From assembly GCA_009869945.1 (NCBI GenBank), contig WIXG01000569.1, positions 1 through 38,100 on the forward strand: DNA of 38,100 nt. The letters are read 5' to 3'. Made by a program: the position numbers and the translations under genes. This DNA comes from Mesaphorura yosii (taxonomy: Eukaryota; Arthropoda; Collembola; Poduromorpha; Tullbergiidae). Shown here piece by piece: positions 18,496-29,529 of the stretch. Each line of letters starts with the position of its first letter. The first letter of the stretch is position 1. The notes beneath the pieces were generated by a model that saw only the letters and a program-made list of their open reading frames with translations, ran no database searches and was not told the origin of the DNA.

Positions 18496-19461
18496 TTATA
18501 CTTGTGCCACGAGTTTCTCACTGAGCTCCCATAGCTTCTCGGCCGCCGCTTCGTCGACGGCGCCCTCCATGGCTCCTTCCCAAAGCCCGTTGCAGCGGTA
18601 CATGAGCCCCGTCTCGCCTGCGCACTTGTTGCTGAGTGCGCAGTACAGAATCGCCTCCGCGCCCTCCTCTGGCTCCGACATGACTATATTCGCAATTGGA
18701 GCCGCTATCTTGGCAATGATCCCCTTCGCGTCCCTTCGCAAGTCCGTCTTGACTGGACCCGGATCCAGTGCGTACGTGTTTACGCCCTTGCCCACCAGCC
18801 TCTTTGAGAGCGAGTAGGCGTTGTACATGTTGGCCAGCTTCGAGTTGCCGTAAGGGCCCAGGTTGCCCGACCCGAAAGAGCCCTTCTTTTCGAGCATGAT
18901 GTCGTCCAGCTGAAGGGAGGCCGCTTGGTAGAGCGCGGAGGCCGTGAAGAGGATTCGGGCTCCGGGTCCGGCAGCCACGACCAAGTCCAGGAGCAAATTC
19001 GTGAACAGAAATGGGCCGAGGTAGTTGACGCCCATGTTGGACTCGAATCCGTGCTTCGTCTTGCTCAACGTGCTCTCATGGCCCTGGATTCCCGCGTTGT
19101 TGATGAGGACGTCGATCCGGGGAACCAGACGGCGAACCTCCGCCGCACAAGCCCGAACAGAATCCAAGTCGCCCAGGTCGAGGGGAAGCAGGGTCAAGTC
19201 CGCTTCCGGTACCTTGGCCTTGATGCCGTCCGCAACGTCCTGCGCCTTCTTCATGTCCCGGTTCGGCATGAGGAGGCGAGCACCGCGTTTCGCGAGTTCT
19301 AGAGCGGCCACGGCCCCGATCCCCGAGTTGGACCCCGTAATGAGCACCAACTTACCAGCGATCGGCATCTCGTCGTCCACGTCCAGTGTGCTCTTCTTCT
19401 TGCGCGCCGCGCGGCTGTCCTGCAGAATGCAAAAGGCACTCAACGGCTCCCGGGTCGACAT
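18496..19461 (-). CDS. Classical SDR, retinol dehydrogenase/WWOX-like
   Basis: 321 residues in one exon. All SDR landmarks are present: TGSNSGIG (43-50), NNAG (121-124), catalytic Ser175 in FTASALY, and Tyr204/Lys208 in YGNSK. PGPVKTDL (234-241) closes the cofactor site. This subgroup (retinol dehydrogenase 11-14-like) reduces or oxidises retinoid, steroid or lipid carbonyls with NADP(H). The first 33 residues are an extension rich in Lys/Arg (RAARKKKSTLDVDDE), with no clear membrane anchor. An earlier in-frame TTG does not give a start; the ATG at 19461 does. AATAAA overlaps the stop codon (18497-18492). Unlike the SDR at 5630, this one should be catalytically competent. Confidence 0.88.
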   Translation of the reverse strand: MSTREPLSAFCILQDSRAARKKKSTLDVDDEMPIAGKLVLITGSNSGIGAVAALELAKRGARLLMPNRDMKKAQDVADGIKAKVPEADLTLLPLDLGDLDSVRACAAEVRRLVPRIDVLINNAGIQGHESTLSKTKHGFESNMGVNYLGPFLFTNLLLDLVVAAGPGARILFTASALYQAASLQLDDIMLEKKGSFGSGNLGPYGNSKLANMYNAYSLSKRLVGKGVNTYALDPGPVKTDLRRDAKGIIAKIAAPIANIVMSEPEEGAEAILYCALSNKCAGETGLMYRCNGLWEGAMEGAVDEAAAEKLWELSEKLVAQV

Positions 19462-20124
19462 TTTCTTTCTCTTGTGTGCGAAATTTTCCAAATGATTTTC
19501 TCAATGAATTCACTGCGAACGCGCACGATAGTTGCTCAGGAGTTACTGTGACGGCCCGCGAATGATTTTATCCTGTTATTAGTGTGTTTTAGCTCAACCT
19601 CGCTTTGATGAGTGTTTCAGTGTGTTTTGACCATTTTCTGCATAGTAACATCCCATCACGTGCTATAACCAGTTCTATTGTGTTTTGTTAGCAGTTTGGC
19701 GGTGTTATGCTTTGAATGTACGATGAGCTTGCGGTTTTTTGCACCACGCAAAGGCCTGTTACACAATAAAGTGTAGTTGTGTTTAGTGGAAAACCACTTC
19801 AATGCCATTCCCATAAACAGGCTTTTCGAGTCCACGGCTCACGGGTCTCATGACACCACCGCATGACTCACTGCTACCTGTACTTTACGTGGACTAGGAT
19901 CTTGTGAGTCTCACGAGGTTTTGGTTCTGGTTATGTTGGCTGAGATGAATAATTGTTGCTGAGAAGTAACGAGCTTTTACCAACTACCGAGTGTTTAATT
20001 TCCATCGACAGCAACTCCATTGATTGCCTAGTCAAGAGCAGCTAGCCAGCCAACAATGCTATTGCTATTTTGAATGTATTTTTTAGTTCGTGTTGGGATT
20101 CTTATTTTACTCATTTCCAACTCG
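19462..20124. other. Upstream region of the SDR, no gene
   Basis: GTGTTTT motifs recur loosely between 19580 and 19790. A weak TATA-like GGATAAAATC lies near 19565-19575 on the minus strand. Nothing else stands out. Confidence 0.4.
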
Positions 20125-20794
20125 GCTCCGGCCGACTCAGCTTGCAGATATCCGTCGCAATATACTTATTTAGCTGGTTGAACAGCAGCCCTCGGAATTT
20201 CTGTAGACGCTTCGCAGCTTCCTTCACATTTTCCACGTCCGCAACAGCAAGAACGATTCACTGGTATAGTTCAGCTTGAGGACCAGCTCCTTGATAATTT
20301 TCCAAAACATGATCAAGCAGCTCGTGGATCGATTCCTTTGACTATGAATGGGCACCGGTCTTGCTCACATAGACTCCCTCGAAATCGAAAGCCTTTGCAC
20401 CTTTCAAATGGGAGGAACAGTCTCTCTCATGGCCCCCTAAGCAATGCACGGTCACTTGAGGCATAAAGTCGTCCGCCGTTGCGTTTATAGGAACTCATAA
20501 GAGGTTCCATGATGGTAAAGTAATATTCTTCAATGTCGAGTGCCCTACAATATTCATGGTTAATCAGGCTTCGAAGGTTCGTGTGCATTTCGTCCGATAG
20601 CTGTGCTGGTTCCTTATTCTCGTTTCGCCACTTGGCCCAGATGTGGGTTGACGGTGGCTTTCTCTTTTGCGCGTCGACCAACAGACGCAAATTCCTCCAG
20701 CGATGGTCAAACTTACGATAAGTGAAGCAAGAATAGTGAAGACAAACCAGTAATGTTGCGGCGTCGTCGTCATGGTCGCGTCGTTCAAACCCAT
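20125..20794 (-). pseudogene. Decayed gene for a single-pass membrane protein
   Basis: Minus-strand ATG at 20794 leads into MTTTPQHYWFVFTILASLIV and SLTIAGGICVCW, a membrane helix followed by basic residues. The sequence then continues in another frame with HIWAKWRNENKEPAQLSDEM and HEYCRALDIEEYYFTIMEPL. A third frame gives INATADDFMPQVTVHCLGGH and KGAKAFDFEGVYVSKTGAHS, interrupted by TAG. It goes on with IHELLDHVLENYQGAGPQAE, another stop, then VADVENVKEAAKRLQKFRGL. Two frame changes and at least two stops point to decay, though an intron (GTAAGT near 20717) could explain the first. I do not recognise the family. Confidence 0.5.
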
Positions 20795-20839
20795 GATCTC
20801 AAGTGTGCTCTGCTGAGTGCTGACGATGAGCGAGAAATA

Positions 20840-21694
20840 TAACACAAGAGAGCATTTCTGCAGAAATAATCATCTCATTTATTAATGCATACATTATTTG
20901 CGATTATTTTAGTTGGCTGACCTTCTTTATCCCTTAAGCCAACGAAATGCCATAGTATCTTTACTGCCGGTACGTACATACATGAGAATTTGTACAATAC
21001 TATACTAAACATAAATAGGATGCGATAATATGACACACTAAAATATGTACATTACAATGCTAAAAAGTTCTAAAGCCAAACGGTGATGGTAGTAAGGAAT
21101 TTCTGACGAAAGTGAGCTTTAGCCACTGTCATGTCTTTTCTAAGCATGCTTACCCGGCCCTAGGTGACTGCAACGAGAAGGCAATAAGCCATAATTTATT
21201 CACAAGTGTAAAAAATTCAAAGTATGATTGCTTTCCAACAATCCGATAAAATGTTACTACTCGAATCTGGTTCCGTCGGGGAAGTAAGCAAAGTCCTTTC
21301 TTCAAGGTCTGCACAAGCCGTAAAAATTTCAGTATTTTCTGTCGAAGTGTCGCTTCTTTTGTTAATGATTTATATCTCATTCACTTAAGAGCGGGCACGA
21401 GCACTCCTTTTGTCCGTTCATTTCGAAAAATTCTTCATAAATATAAACGAATATACCGACTGATTCATAAGTAAGTACACCTGTTACTATGGTTTGCCTG
21501 CTTCTTTCAATGGAGCCGAATCTACTTACTGCTTTGAGCGATGCTTTCAAATATTTAGAGATTTTGAAAGCGATGGCTTGAATATTTGATGTATGCGAGT
21601 TTATTTAAATTCTTCCGCTCGACTACAATTGGTCCCAGAATTTCATCGAAGTGACATCGGCCTTTTTGCCCAATCGTCTCCCTTTTGAGGCAAA
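20840..21694. other. AT-rich intergenic
   Basis: No protein-like frame and no repeat beyond low complexity. The last part is upstream of the receptor starting at 21695. Confidence 0.4.
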
Positions 21695-22902
21695 ATGATC
21701 TCCAAAAAATCCCAATTTCTATTTCTCTTCCCGCTGGTCTTCTGCGTTCTCGTTCTTTGTACACCAACTGTCTGGAAAAGAAAAAAGGACACGCTGGTCC
21801 AATCTAAAGGAATATGGAAACTCAACTATGCCATGTACATTGGTGGATTTGCGATTGGGTGGGTAGTTGTTGGCCTTTTTCACGTGGAAGCTATTGTCAG
21901 TGGACATGTGCCAACTCTGGAAATCATGACTTGTATCTTTTTATTCCCAACGTACATCATGGCTGTTGCCATCAAGCTGACAGGTCTTTTGAAGTGGAAA
22001 TTCGGTATATACGTAGCCAATCAGATACTGGAGCAGAACAAACAGTTTGGTAAGTTAAGACCAATGGTTTTGTTGGTTCGACTATATTTGTGTTGTTGCT
22101 ATTGTATTTCCCAGCTCAGTATTTCCGGCTAAACCGTAAAAAGAGAGACGGGGCGGAAGGAACCATCGTTCTGGCACACATCTTGGCAATTGGCCTATCC
22201 GTCATGGCAGTACCATCATCTGCATTCTTACTACATACTCAAGTTGGTTTCTTTTACAATCTACGAATGGAAAAATTCGAACATAATCTCCTCCTAGCAA
22301 GCAGTGGATTCTTTGGAATGTGGGGTGCAATGCTTCATGTCAACTACTGGGTCGTAGCCATGTATTTACACATGCATTCTAATGTGCAGTATCTCAAATT
22401 GATGTGTTGGAAAGAAGGTACAACCAATTCAGACCTGAACCACTACATAAGTAAGTACAAACAGATTCGACTCGTTCATCAACTCCTGTTCAACAACTTT
22501 GGAAAAGAAGCAATTCCCATCATTCATGCCTGTGCTGGGTTCTTCATGGTTCTGTTTTTATTCAACATCATCTTCTTCAATTTAACCACCGATCCATTCT
22601 TTATGACACAAATGTGTTTCTGTCTGGCCATCACAGTTTTCGCATTTAGAGTCATCAGCAAGAACATTTGCGACTACACGGAAGCGACTGAAGAATTCCT
22701 GAATTCATACTCAAAGGTAAATATGCCTGAAATGTCGGAAGTGAACGAATATGAGCTAAAGGCACTCGCACCAATCAAAGTGGAAGTAAAACCATTAATG
22801 ACGTATGAGAGAGTCACATTTGGTCATATCTTGCAAGATATTATTATGGCGAATACCATCGATCTTCTACTTGCTGCTGGAGAGCTAAATGTTCAAGTTT
22901 AA
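21695..22902 (+). CDS. Seven-helix chemoreceptor-like membrane protein, two exons
   Basis: Exons 21695-22049 and 22115-22902 join across a 65-nt intron (GTAAGT ... TTTCCCAG) in phase 1, giving 380 residues. Helices: FLFLFPLVFCVLVLC, IGGFAIGWVVVGLFHVEAIV, MTCIFLFPTYIMAVAI, then after the intron VLAHILAIGLSVMAVPSSAF, FFGMWGAMLHVNYWVVAMYL, HACAGFFMVLFLFNIIFF and MCFCLAITVFAFRVIS. The intron position (after NKQF, before AQYFRLNRKKR) and phase match the gene at 11497. It lacks diagnostic motifs of rhodopsin-type receptors. Assignment to chemoreceptors is by shape and neighbours only. Its 3' end has no close AATAAA. Confidence 0.75.
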
Positions 22903-23976
22903 TTAGAGAAAGCTAATTCGCCCATGCTTACGCTTAGGAATTATTGTAGCATTGTGCTTTTGTGTAGTGCAGCTTAGCTTAAAAGAATTGCTTCATTCTA
23001 TCAAAATTATGCTTTGCTTATATCAGTAACATTTTCTCGTGTAAGCGTAAAGGGATAGGACTGCCGATGCCGAAACATGTTGTGTGAGTCAAAACTTCGT
23101 TTTATACCCACAAGTCGTGTCAGGTTGATCCCATAATGTAGGGTTAGGTATTCATTCAAACAGTTTTAGTACGACTGTCTGTGGCCGGGGCTTTAAATCG
23201 TTCGGGTTATACGGAGTTTCCAGTTGTGTTGCGTGCCAGCATGTTGGTGGGCTTAAGGCCCAGGATATAAAATATTTTCGAGATAAGTATAAATGAAAGG
23301 AGGGACATAAGAACTAGAATACTGCAATACAATGAGCTCACATAAGACTTGCGAATATTTTGCACAAGCATTCAATTTCTATCGTAATGCACTTAAAGCA
23401 TTTGACTTGAGTACGGCAATCGTTTCTGCAATATAATTGATTTTGGAGGATGTAAACGTAATGAATAAAGTGGTTTTGATCCAACAACAATGGGCCATGT
23501 ATTTATTCGGAGTCATGCATGGAGATTAAAGTTCAAACTATTTCATATTTACAAGCATAAGGAAACCATGGGCTTGCCATCAGACTCAAACTGTTTATGA
23601 GCAGCACAATCTTCCCCTTATAGAGAATGACTTTGCCCACAATACTCAAACTCGTGTTCTGCTTGACAAGTGGCCAATTTCTGGCTAAATCTGTCACTGG
23701 ACATTGTCTCAAGGTCACGAGTTCCCTGCGTGGATTGCTACCCGCCTTTTGATTCACGATTTCGCTTTGCGCAACTATTTTCTTGCAAGTCTCAATTCGT
23801 GTGAGGGTATAAAATAAACTGACATAAATGTGAAAGCCTCGGCGCTCCAAGACACTAGCTTCGTGGGTGGCGACGGAGTTCTTTTGTTTTGGTTCATGCA
23901 GGAAAACAGATGGCGAGACGAGACGCAGACGTGGAAAGAGCGACAGACACCAGACGAGAATCGAGTCTGTCGATCT
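22903..23976. other. Intergenic, no supported gene
   Basis: A long minus-strand open stretch (about 23533-23982) is not recognisable and has no convincing start. Otherwise AT-rich with AATAAA near 23463. Confidence 0.35.
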
Positions 23977-24219
23977 ATGCAAATTCAGATTTTGTGAAGA
24001 CCCTCACGTGGAAAATAATCAACGTCGAAGTTAAGCCGTCGGACAGATTCGAAAATGTCAAGGTGAAAATAGAAGATAAGAAACGAAATCCACCAGATCA
24101 GAACGTTTAATCTTCACAGGAAGGCAATTGGAAGGTGACCGCACTTTGTCGATTACAACATTCGGAAAGAGTCAACATTCCAACTGGTTCTCCGTCTTTG
24201 TGGCGGTAAGAATTTGTAG
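23977..24219 (+). pseudogene. Ubiquitin pseudogene
   Basis: ATGCAAATT (Met-Gln-Ile) is followed by a 5-nt insertion and then the rest of ubiquitin in three frames: [18 protein letters not shown] and NPPDQ, then [15 protein letters not shown], then YNIRKESTFQLVLRLCGG and TAG at 24217-24219. Substitutions such as Gly10 to Trp and Arg74 to Cys add to the frameshifts, so no functional ubiquitin can be made. Length covers one monomer with no intron; AATAAA occurs near 24244. It may be a retrocopy, but no poly(A) tail or target duplication was seen. Confidence 0.9.
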
Positions 24220-24632
24220 CATTCTTCCCAAATTGCTGAAGGTTAATAAAATATGTTCGTAAATTCACATTACTTCGTAGCAGTGAGATGAGGCCCTGGC
24301 ACGACTGAGCATGTGGCGCAGCCGCGCCATCTCAGTTAAAGCGCGGGCATTGATTACTGCGGTTGATCGGTGTGTGTGTTTCCAATGGCAGTTATTTCTG
24401 GTCACTTGCATCTGTTTTCTGTGCTATTCTGAATGTTAGCGGCAACCCGCACCTTTCATTGCCGGGTAGTAGGAGCTGACGAGCGTAGGGCCATCTTAAT
24501 GTAAAAACAATGCTGCTTTCCTTCTTTTGAATTGTACGAGGAAGTAAACGGAACTTGTGGTCCACAGTCCACATTTGTGTTTTATGACTCTAAAATCCTG
24601 CTGACTCGCCATTTCGAGTTGGCAGCGAAGCC
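24220..24632. other. Intergenic, upstream of a four-helix gene
   Basis: No gene seen. GC-rich stretch around 24320-24350, then AT-rich. Confidence 0.4.
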
Positions 24633-25202
24633 ATGGCTCACCCGAGTGAAACAACGTGGTGCTGCTCACTAAGAACCGCGACCAAGATCTTGGGCTGTCT
24701 TTTCATGGTAAGTACAGCAGTGTAACTGGGTGACTGGCGTGGAAAACAGCGCGGGGTAAATATTACTTGCCCACAGGTTGGGAATATTCGGATCCTCGTG
24801 GTTTCAGTCCCTCTTCTGTCACTTCGCTACCCTGACACCCACGAGGCCAACCTCCTGGTCGCCTTACTCTACGCCGTGGTCGTGTTCGCCGTGATTGACT
24901 TCATTCTGAGCGGAATCTTATTTTCTGCCGGTTATGGGGAAAACCACTGTGCCACCATGATCTGGATGATTGGGGCTACAACCATCGAAGTCATTCGGGT
25001 CATTATCTTCGTCGTGCTCTGTACCAACACAACGTACGACGTCTCCGACCACCCGATGAACCTTGCGGTTCAAGTTTTAGGCGTGCTCTTTTATTTGTAC
25101 GCGCTCTCAGTCGTGTACCGCTTCATGGGGGTGATCAGGGCAAAGAATTTGGGGTCCGGCGCTGGAAGCAGTACAGGAGCAGGAACGCAGTATCGCGCGT
25201 AG
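24633..25202 (+). CDS. Small four-helix membrane protein, DUF4728-like
   Basis: Exons 24633-24707 and 24777-25202 join across a 69-nt intron (GTAAGT ... TTGCCCACAG) in phase 0, giving 166 residues. The N-terminus has the CCSLRTATKILG motif seen at the start of many small arthropod tetraspan proteins (DUF4728-type, from memory). Four helices follow: around the splice site (ILGCLFMVGNIRILVVSV), LLVALLYAVVVFAVIDFILS, MIWMIGATTIEVIRVIIFVV and VQVLGVLFYLYALSVVYRFM. The tail is Gly/Ser-rich (GSGAGSSTGAGTQ). AATAAA lies at 25236-25241. Function unknown. Confidence 0.8.
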
Positions 25203-26329
25203 AATTTGTGTATTAGAATTTGCGAGAGACTGGGAAATAAAATTGGCAAACGGGAAATTCCACCGTAATTTTTGCACACTTTCCTGAACAATTTCTCAGT
25301 AATTAATTAAGCGGTGAACGAACGAGCACAACTGAAAGAAATCAAAACCAAACTGCATGCACTGCTGGTAGGGAGGCCTGTGGCTATAGCGGCAGTAGTG
25401 AGGAAAATCGCTGCAGAAAGGACATGCTGCTGCAGAGAACAAGAATCACCAATTTCCTAGTTGGACTCCTTTATTAATTTAAACATTCAATTCACTTGCA
25501 GATGCGTTGTGTGTGTGTATATCAGCATCAATCTGTGTTGGCGTAATCCCTGGCCCCGGCGTTGCCAGCCTGCTGTTGTTGCTGTTGTACTTGATCGTAG
25601 AAAAACTGTAATCGAATTTGGGACGAAACTCCTTCTTTTCGTACCAGAACTGGAGCATTATGCTGTAGCTGTGCAAATAACCCGCCAAATGCCAAATTTA
25701 ACACAACACTTTCAGAATTTTGAGAAAAGGTTCTCACATCAAAGGACTCCGTGCTTGGGAACCAAATTTGGAAACTTGACTTGGAAAGCTTCCACTGGAC
25801 TTTCCCGGAAAATTTCTGCACAAACCGAATATTCGTGTGTACTCTGCTTATAAGATTTAGGATTTGGGGATTGATACCTATGAACTAAGTATACTTTCCT
25901 TATAAGAAAACCTGAGTTCTTCTACTCGTACACTCTACTCGAAGACTGCAGTCAACAGTACTTCGGGCAGATCTGCTTATCACGATTTGTTTACAAAGAT
26001 GTTCGATTCCTTCCACCCGTACTGCTTGCGCAATAAATCTATCTTTACGATCAAGCCACACAGGTAGAATTCGTGTTCGCACGTAATCCTATAAAAGCGC
26101 ATGTACAATCGAAGAAACACATTTATTCCTTATAGAACGGCCGTGCTGTCTACTTGCCATTCAGTTGCATTCCATTGACTCGATCTGTGACCTTTAGCAG
26201 TGCATTCGAGGTTTGAATCGTTTGAGTTGTCTCACCTGCTGACCGTGCTCGTCTTCTTCGTTCATCTCGCAAGGAATGCTACTTTTAAATAGTTCACGTA
26301 GTCAAACATCTTTACGAGTCAGGGCGAAA
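25203..26329. other. Intergenic with a possible orphan TATA box
   Basis: TATAAAAG at 26090-26097 (+) has no gene after it on that strand. On the minus strand, 25821-25528 is open and ends with QFFYDQVQQQQQQAGNAG, possibly a terminal exon, but no partner exon was found. Otherwise nothing. Confidence 0.35.
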
Positions 26330-26671
26330 CTAATACCTGGAACCGGCAGGATCCTGGGCGCGCTGGTTGGCCACCCCAAGCAACTGCTCGAAGCCCGAAC
26401 AGAATCGGATCACGCCTCCTGTTAATAAAACTGGAGCTGCATGAATTTGTGCTCTGCTCACTCCGCGCCAAATTACTCCGGCAGATCCGCTCCATGATGG
26501 ACAAAGCCCCTCGGACGGACCGCACCACACTCCCGCCTCGTTCCACATGGATGGTTGGTCTGGGTCATTCCAGATCCAGGTTCGAGCCATCGGGTCGGGC
26601 ACGAACCCGTGCAGAGCAATGAGACTCACGCCAACGACCAAACACACGAGCACGAGAGTAAACTTGGCCAT
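26330..26671 (-). CDS. Small secreted protein, Trp-rich N-terminal half
   Basis: 113 residues with a strong signal peptide (MAKFTLVLVCLVVGVSLIAL). The mature part starts HGFVPDPMARTWIWNDPDQP and is rich in Trp/Pro/Gly, with three Cys. The ATG context CCATGG is good, and an acceptor-like GCTTGCAG 18 nt upstream suggests a spliced 5' UTR. No family recognised. A GTGAGT inside the signal peptide could be a cryptic donor, so the C-terminal half is less certain. Confidence 0.5.
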   Translation of the reverse strand: MAKFTLVLVCLVVGVSLIALHGFVPDPMARTWIWNDPDQPSMWNEAGVWCGPSEGLCPSWSGSAGVIWRGVSRAQIHAAPVLLTGGVIRFCSGFEQLLGVANQRAQDPAGSRY

Positions 26672-26875
26672 GGAATAATTTCACTGCAAGCAGTTTCAAA
26701 TGAAACCTTTGACTCAGATTTACACTGGAAAGTTAGTTTTAGATATTATACGCCGAACTCTCGAACCCTGGCATTGAAGTCAGGATGCTCACCGTTCTTT
26801 AAATATTTATTTTATGGAAAGATGAATAAAGTTTGGACATTGAGTTTCAGACTCTGGAATCGACTCTCCGCTCTG

Positions 26876-27839
26876 CTACTCCTTCTGCAGGACGCCGTAG
26901 GTTGAGTAACCCGAGTATCCCTTAAGTGACCCATTCTCTCCCACTGCGTAGTGTCTCCTGAGTGCCTTCCTGTACCACTCAATGAGTTCCTTCTTGAGCT
27001 GCGCCTGCTTGGCAGGGTCGGAGTGGAAGGCCGTGAGTGGCCCCGTGGAGTACATCATCGTCGCCAGATTGTCCAACTGCGGCTCGTAGCGGTTCACGCG
27101 ACTCTGCATGCTCACCACCCGCAGTCCAGCACGTTTGAGGAATCCGTCCTCTGCCTCCAGACTGGCTCGGAGGTCGTCCTCAAAGTCGAAGCCTTTCTCA
27201 GTCCACTCAGGCACGTAACTGCCCCCGCCAACTGCCTCCATGAAAGGAGCCCATTTCGGATCTGTCGCAAGTTCCTGCAGGAGATTGTAGTGCACGGAGC
27301 GAGAGAAGTTGACGAACCCGAGCTGCCCTCCGGGCTTCAGGAAGCGGCAAAGCCGTACCAGCGCCTCCCTGTAGCGGAAGCAACCTTTACGCTCACTCAA
27401 TCGGCTTACAAGAGTATTTGCGGTCTAACTTGTGTGGTTTGAGGTAGTGGAGGACCATGCAGCAGATGAGTTTGTCGAAACTCCCTTCAACAAGGCCCAC
27501 CCCTGAATTCTGAGCACACAGATCTGCATGCACATACTGCACTCTCGCATGGCCCGAGTTCTTCCTCGCGTAGTCCACCATTTCCGCACTCGTATCAACT
27601 CCAACAATGTGGGCGTCGTACTTCTCTGCGTACGGGACGAGAGTCTTCAGCGTCATCGTCCCTGGCCCACACCCGTAGTCGAGGATACTCTCCCCACTCC
27701 TCCAACTCATACCCTCCAGGACGGGCATGAGGAGGCCCTGATTCGGGGGCAACGAACCGCACGGACCAGAACCGGACTCGCCTGCAAAGTCGACTGCAGC
27801 CTGCGCCTTCGAAGTCACAAAAGCCTCAGGATCGTACAT
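26876..27839 (-). CDS. SAM-dependent methyltransferase, juvenile-hormone-acid-methyltransferase-like
   Basis: Exons 27839-27430 and 27368-26876 give 300 residues. SAM motif I is ILDYGCGPG (53-61), followed by the acidic VGVD loop and VHADL. The second half has LCRFLKPGGQLGFVNFS, the class I post-motif III. I chose the donor GTTAGA at 27429 because it keeps phase and yields MVLHYLKPHKEALVRLCRFL, which has the exact spacing of the LHW...LKPGG block of JHAMT-like enzymes. A better-looking GTAAGC a few bases on would shift the frame. The acceptor is CTACAG at 27374-27369. JHAMTs methylate juvenile hormone acid or farnesoic acid; substrate here is unproven. AATAAA on this strand lies about 65 nt past the stop. 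Confidence 0.78.
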
Positions 27840-28221
27840 CTCCTCTTCTTATCTTTCAGGGTAACTCTGCGCAATCTGTCAAGCCAGTCTGTTTCACTGT
27901 GCACTCTAAATGGAACTGAACGAGGCAGCTGGATGACAGACTGAACAACTCGTCTTTGCAGATGTATGTTACGTAACTCTTCACATCTGCGCCTTATGTA
28001 ACTCTTACACGCATGACATTTATCATTCACGATTAGTGAAGCAAAAGAGTGAGTAAAGTAAAGCAGAGAAGTTTGCAGACTTGAGATTTAATTATTTTAG
28101 ATTGGTCAAATGGAGCAATTTATTATTCTCATGCACTTCAGCTGCACTATTATGGTTCGTACACCCTGCTCAAGTTGATTGGATACGCCAGAAAAACCCT
28201 TCTCACTTTCATCACTACGTC
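27840..28221. other. Intergenic between minus-strand genes
   Basis: No gene seen; presumably holds the promoter of the methyltransferase. Confidence 0.4.
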
Positions 28222-28995
28222 TTACCGTCGGCAAACACGTGTTTCCAAGCTTCCTGTGCCTCGCCAATCTGCCACTCCCTCCTTCTTCCACTTCCCACGC
28301 ATATCCTCAATGACGACGTCGATGAATCTTTGACCTGCGAACTGTGTTGGCTTGAGTACTTTTGGGTCGTCGTCCTGTTCCTTCCACTTCTTCCACGCCA
28401 AAGTAGTGAAGTACAATTCGCAGTGGAAGATTGATACCGCAGTAGCCACTCTCCCCAATTGGATAATAGAGCAAATACGCCTTGTACATTTCGTGCGCCG
28501 TGGACACTCCACCAAATGTCGCATTCTCCCTGTCCAGTGTGCCATACTCACACTCGAGCGTGAGCAGATCTCCGCGTCGAAGTTGCACGGACTTCCGGAA
28601 CGGTCGATTCTGTTGGTAGTTGAACTGGTGGTGGTCATTCTAGTCCAGCCACGGCAACTCGGCTCCTCCTCGGAAGAGTAGGATCCTCATCTTGCGAGGT
28701 GCGAGATACGAATGGAGAACAGAAGCGCCCTCTTGCGAGTGAGGAAGGAACTCGGCCAGACAGGCTAGGTCGCAGTGTGCGCAGTTGATGAAGGAGGGAC
28801 TGCAGGCGGAATGATCTGCGTCACTTCGACCGAGTGGGCAATAATGAGCGAGCCCACGTGGTGTTTCCGAAGATGAGTCGTGTAGAACACGTCCACGCCA
28901 GCCTCAAACCGAACCCCTGCAAACAGCTGTGGAGTGGCTTCTGTGGCTACGCATTGGCGGAGCATCCAATGATACACGTGCTCCTGTGCGTCAGT
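28222..28995 (-). pseudogene. DBH-like copper monooxygenase relic (MOXD family)
   Basis: Minus-strand text matches the C-terminal half of copper type II ascorbate-dependent monooxygenases. At the start, HVYHWMLRQC (28980 downward) corresponds to the HVHH copper ligand motif with one His changed to Tyr. Then come VFYTTHLRKHHVGSL and EVTQIIPPAVP; a frame change near 28795 leads to CAHCDLACLAEF and KMRILLFRGG. TAG at 28642-28640 interrupts, and the frame continues NYQQNRPFRKSVQLRRGDLL, LECEYGTLDRENATFGGVST and YLLYYP. The C-terminal part runs in another frame. The N-terminal copper domain is absent. Family members hydroxylate phenethylamines. Confidence 0.8.
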
Positions 28996-29529
28996 TGCAA
29001 GGCTGCCTAAAATTCCATAACCAAAAGGAGCTGATCATCTGAATGAACTTGCCATCAGATATCAGAATACCATGGAAACTTGCATATGATAATTTCTCCT
29101 ACCTGACTATTACACCTGACCTGACCTGACCTGTTAATATTTGACTTCAGCGCTGGTACTTGAAGTGTTCTTATAGAACATAGGGAAACTCAATGCCTTT
29201 CGGTGAGTTTCAGCTATTCCTGCTCCCCTATGATTTGTGATTTGATGCCACTCCTCGCTAATCATTTTATCACAATCAGTCACATCCTCATCATTTATTC
29301 AAGTGCTAAACTTGTGCGCAGTTATCAGGTGAAATATTATTCATTATTGGTCAATTCGCCAATTAACTGCGACCACTTGAGTTTTTGTCACGCGTAAGGT
29401 ACGATTCAAACCCACGCACCTATTTGCCTACGCTAGACTCCCCAGGCAGATGCAAACAGTGCGCGTTCGGTTTTCCAGTGTAAGGCTGCAATCCTACTCC
29501 GACCTTTCACCCCGAAATTTTCATTCACA
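28996..29529. other. Intergenic with a short ACCTG tandem
   Basis: About four copies of ACCTG occur near 29110-29133. The 3' half precedes the kelch gene; no TATA box seen. Confidence 0.4.

Noticed and set aside
23533..23982. 149-codon open stretch on the minus strand
   Set aside because: No convincing start, no recognisable family and biased composition; likely chance.
25528..25821. Minus-strand stretch ending in a glutamine run
   Set aside because: Could be a terminal exon, but both alternative frames look equally plausible and no partner exon was found.
26090..26097. TATAAAAG as a promoter
   Set aside because: No gene follows on that strand within the window.
29110..29133. ACCTG tandem as a CRISPR-like or satellite array
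   Set aside because: Only about four short units, no spacers; simple repeat.
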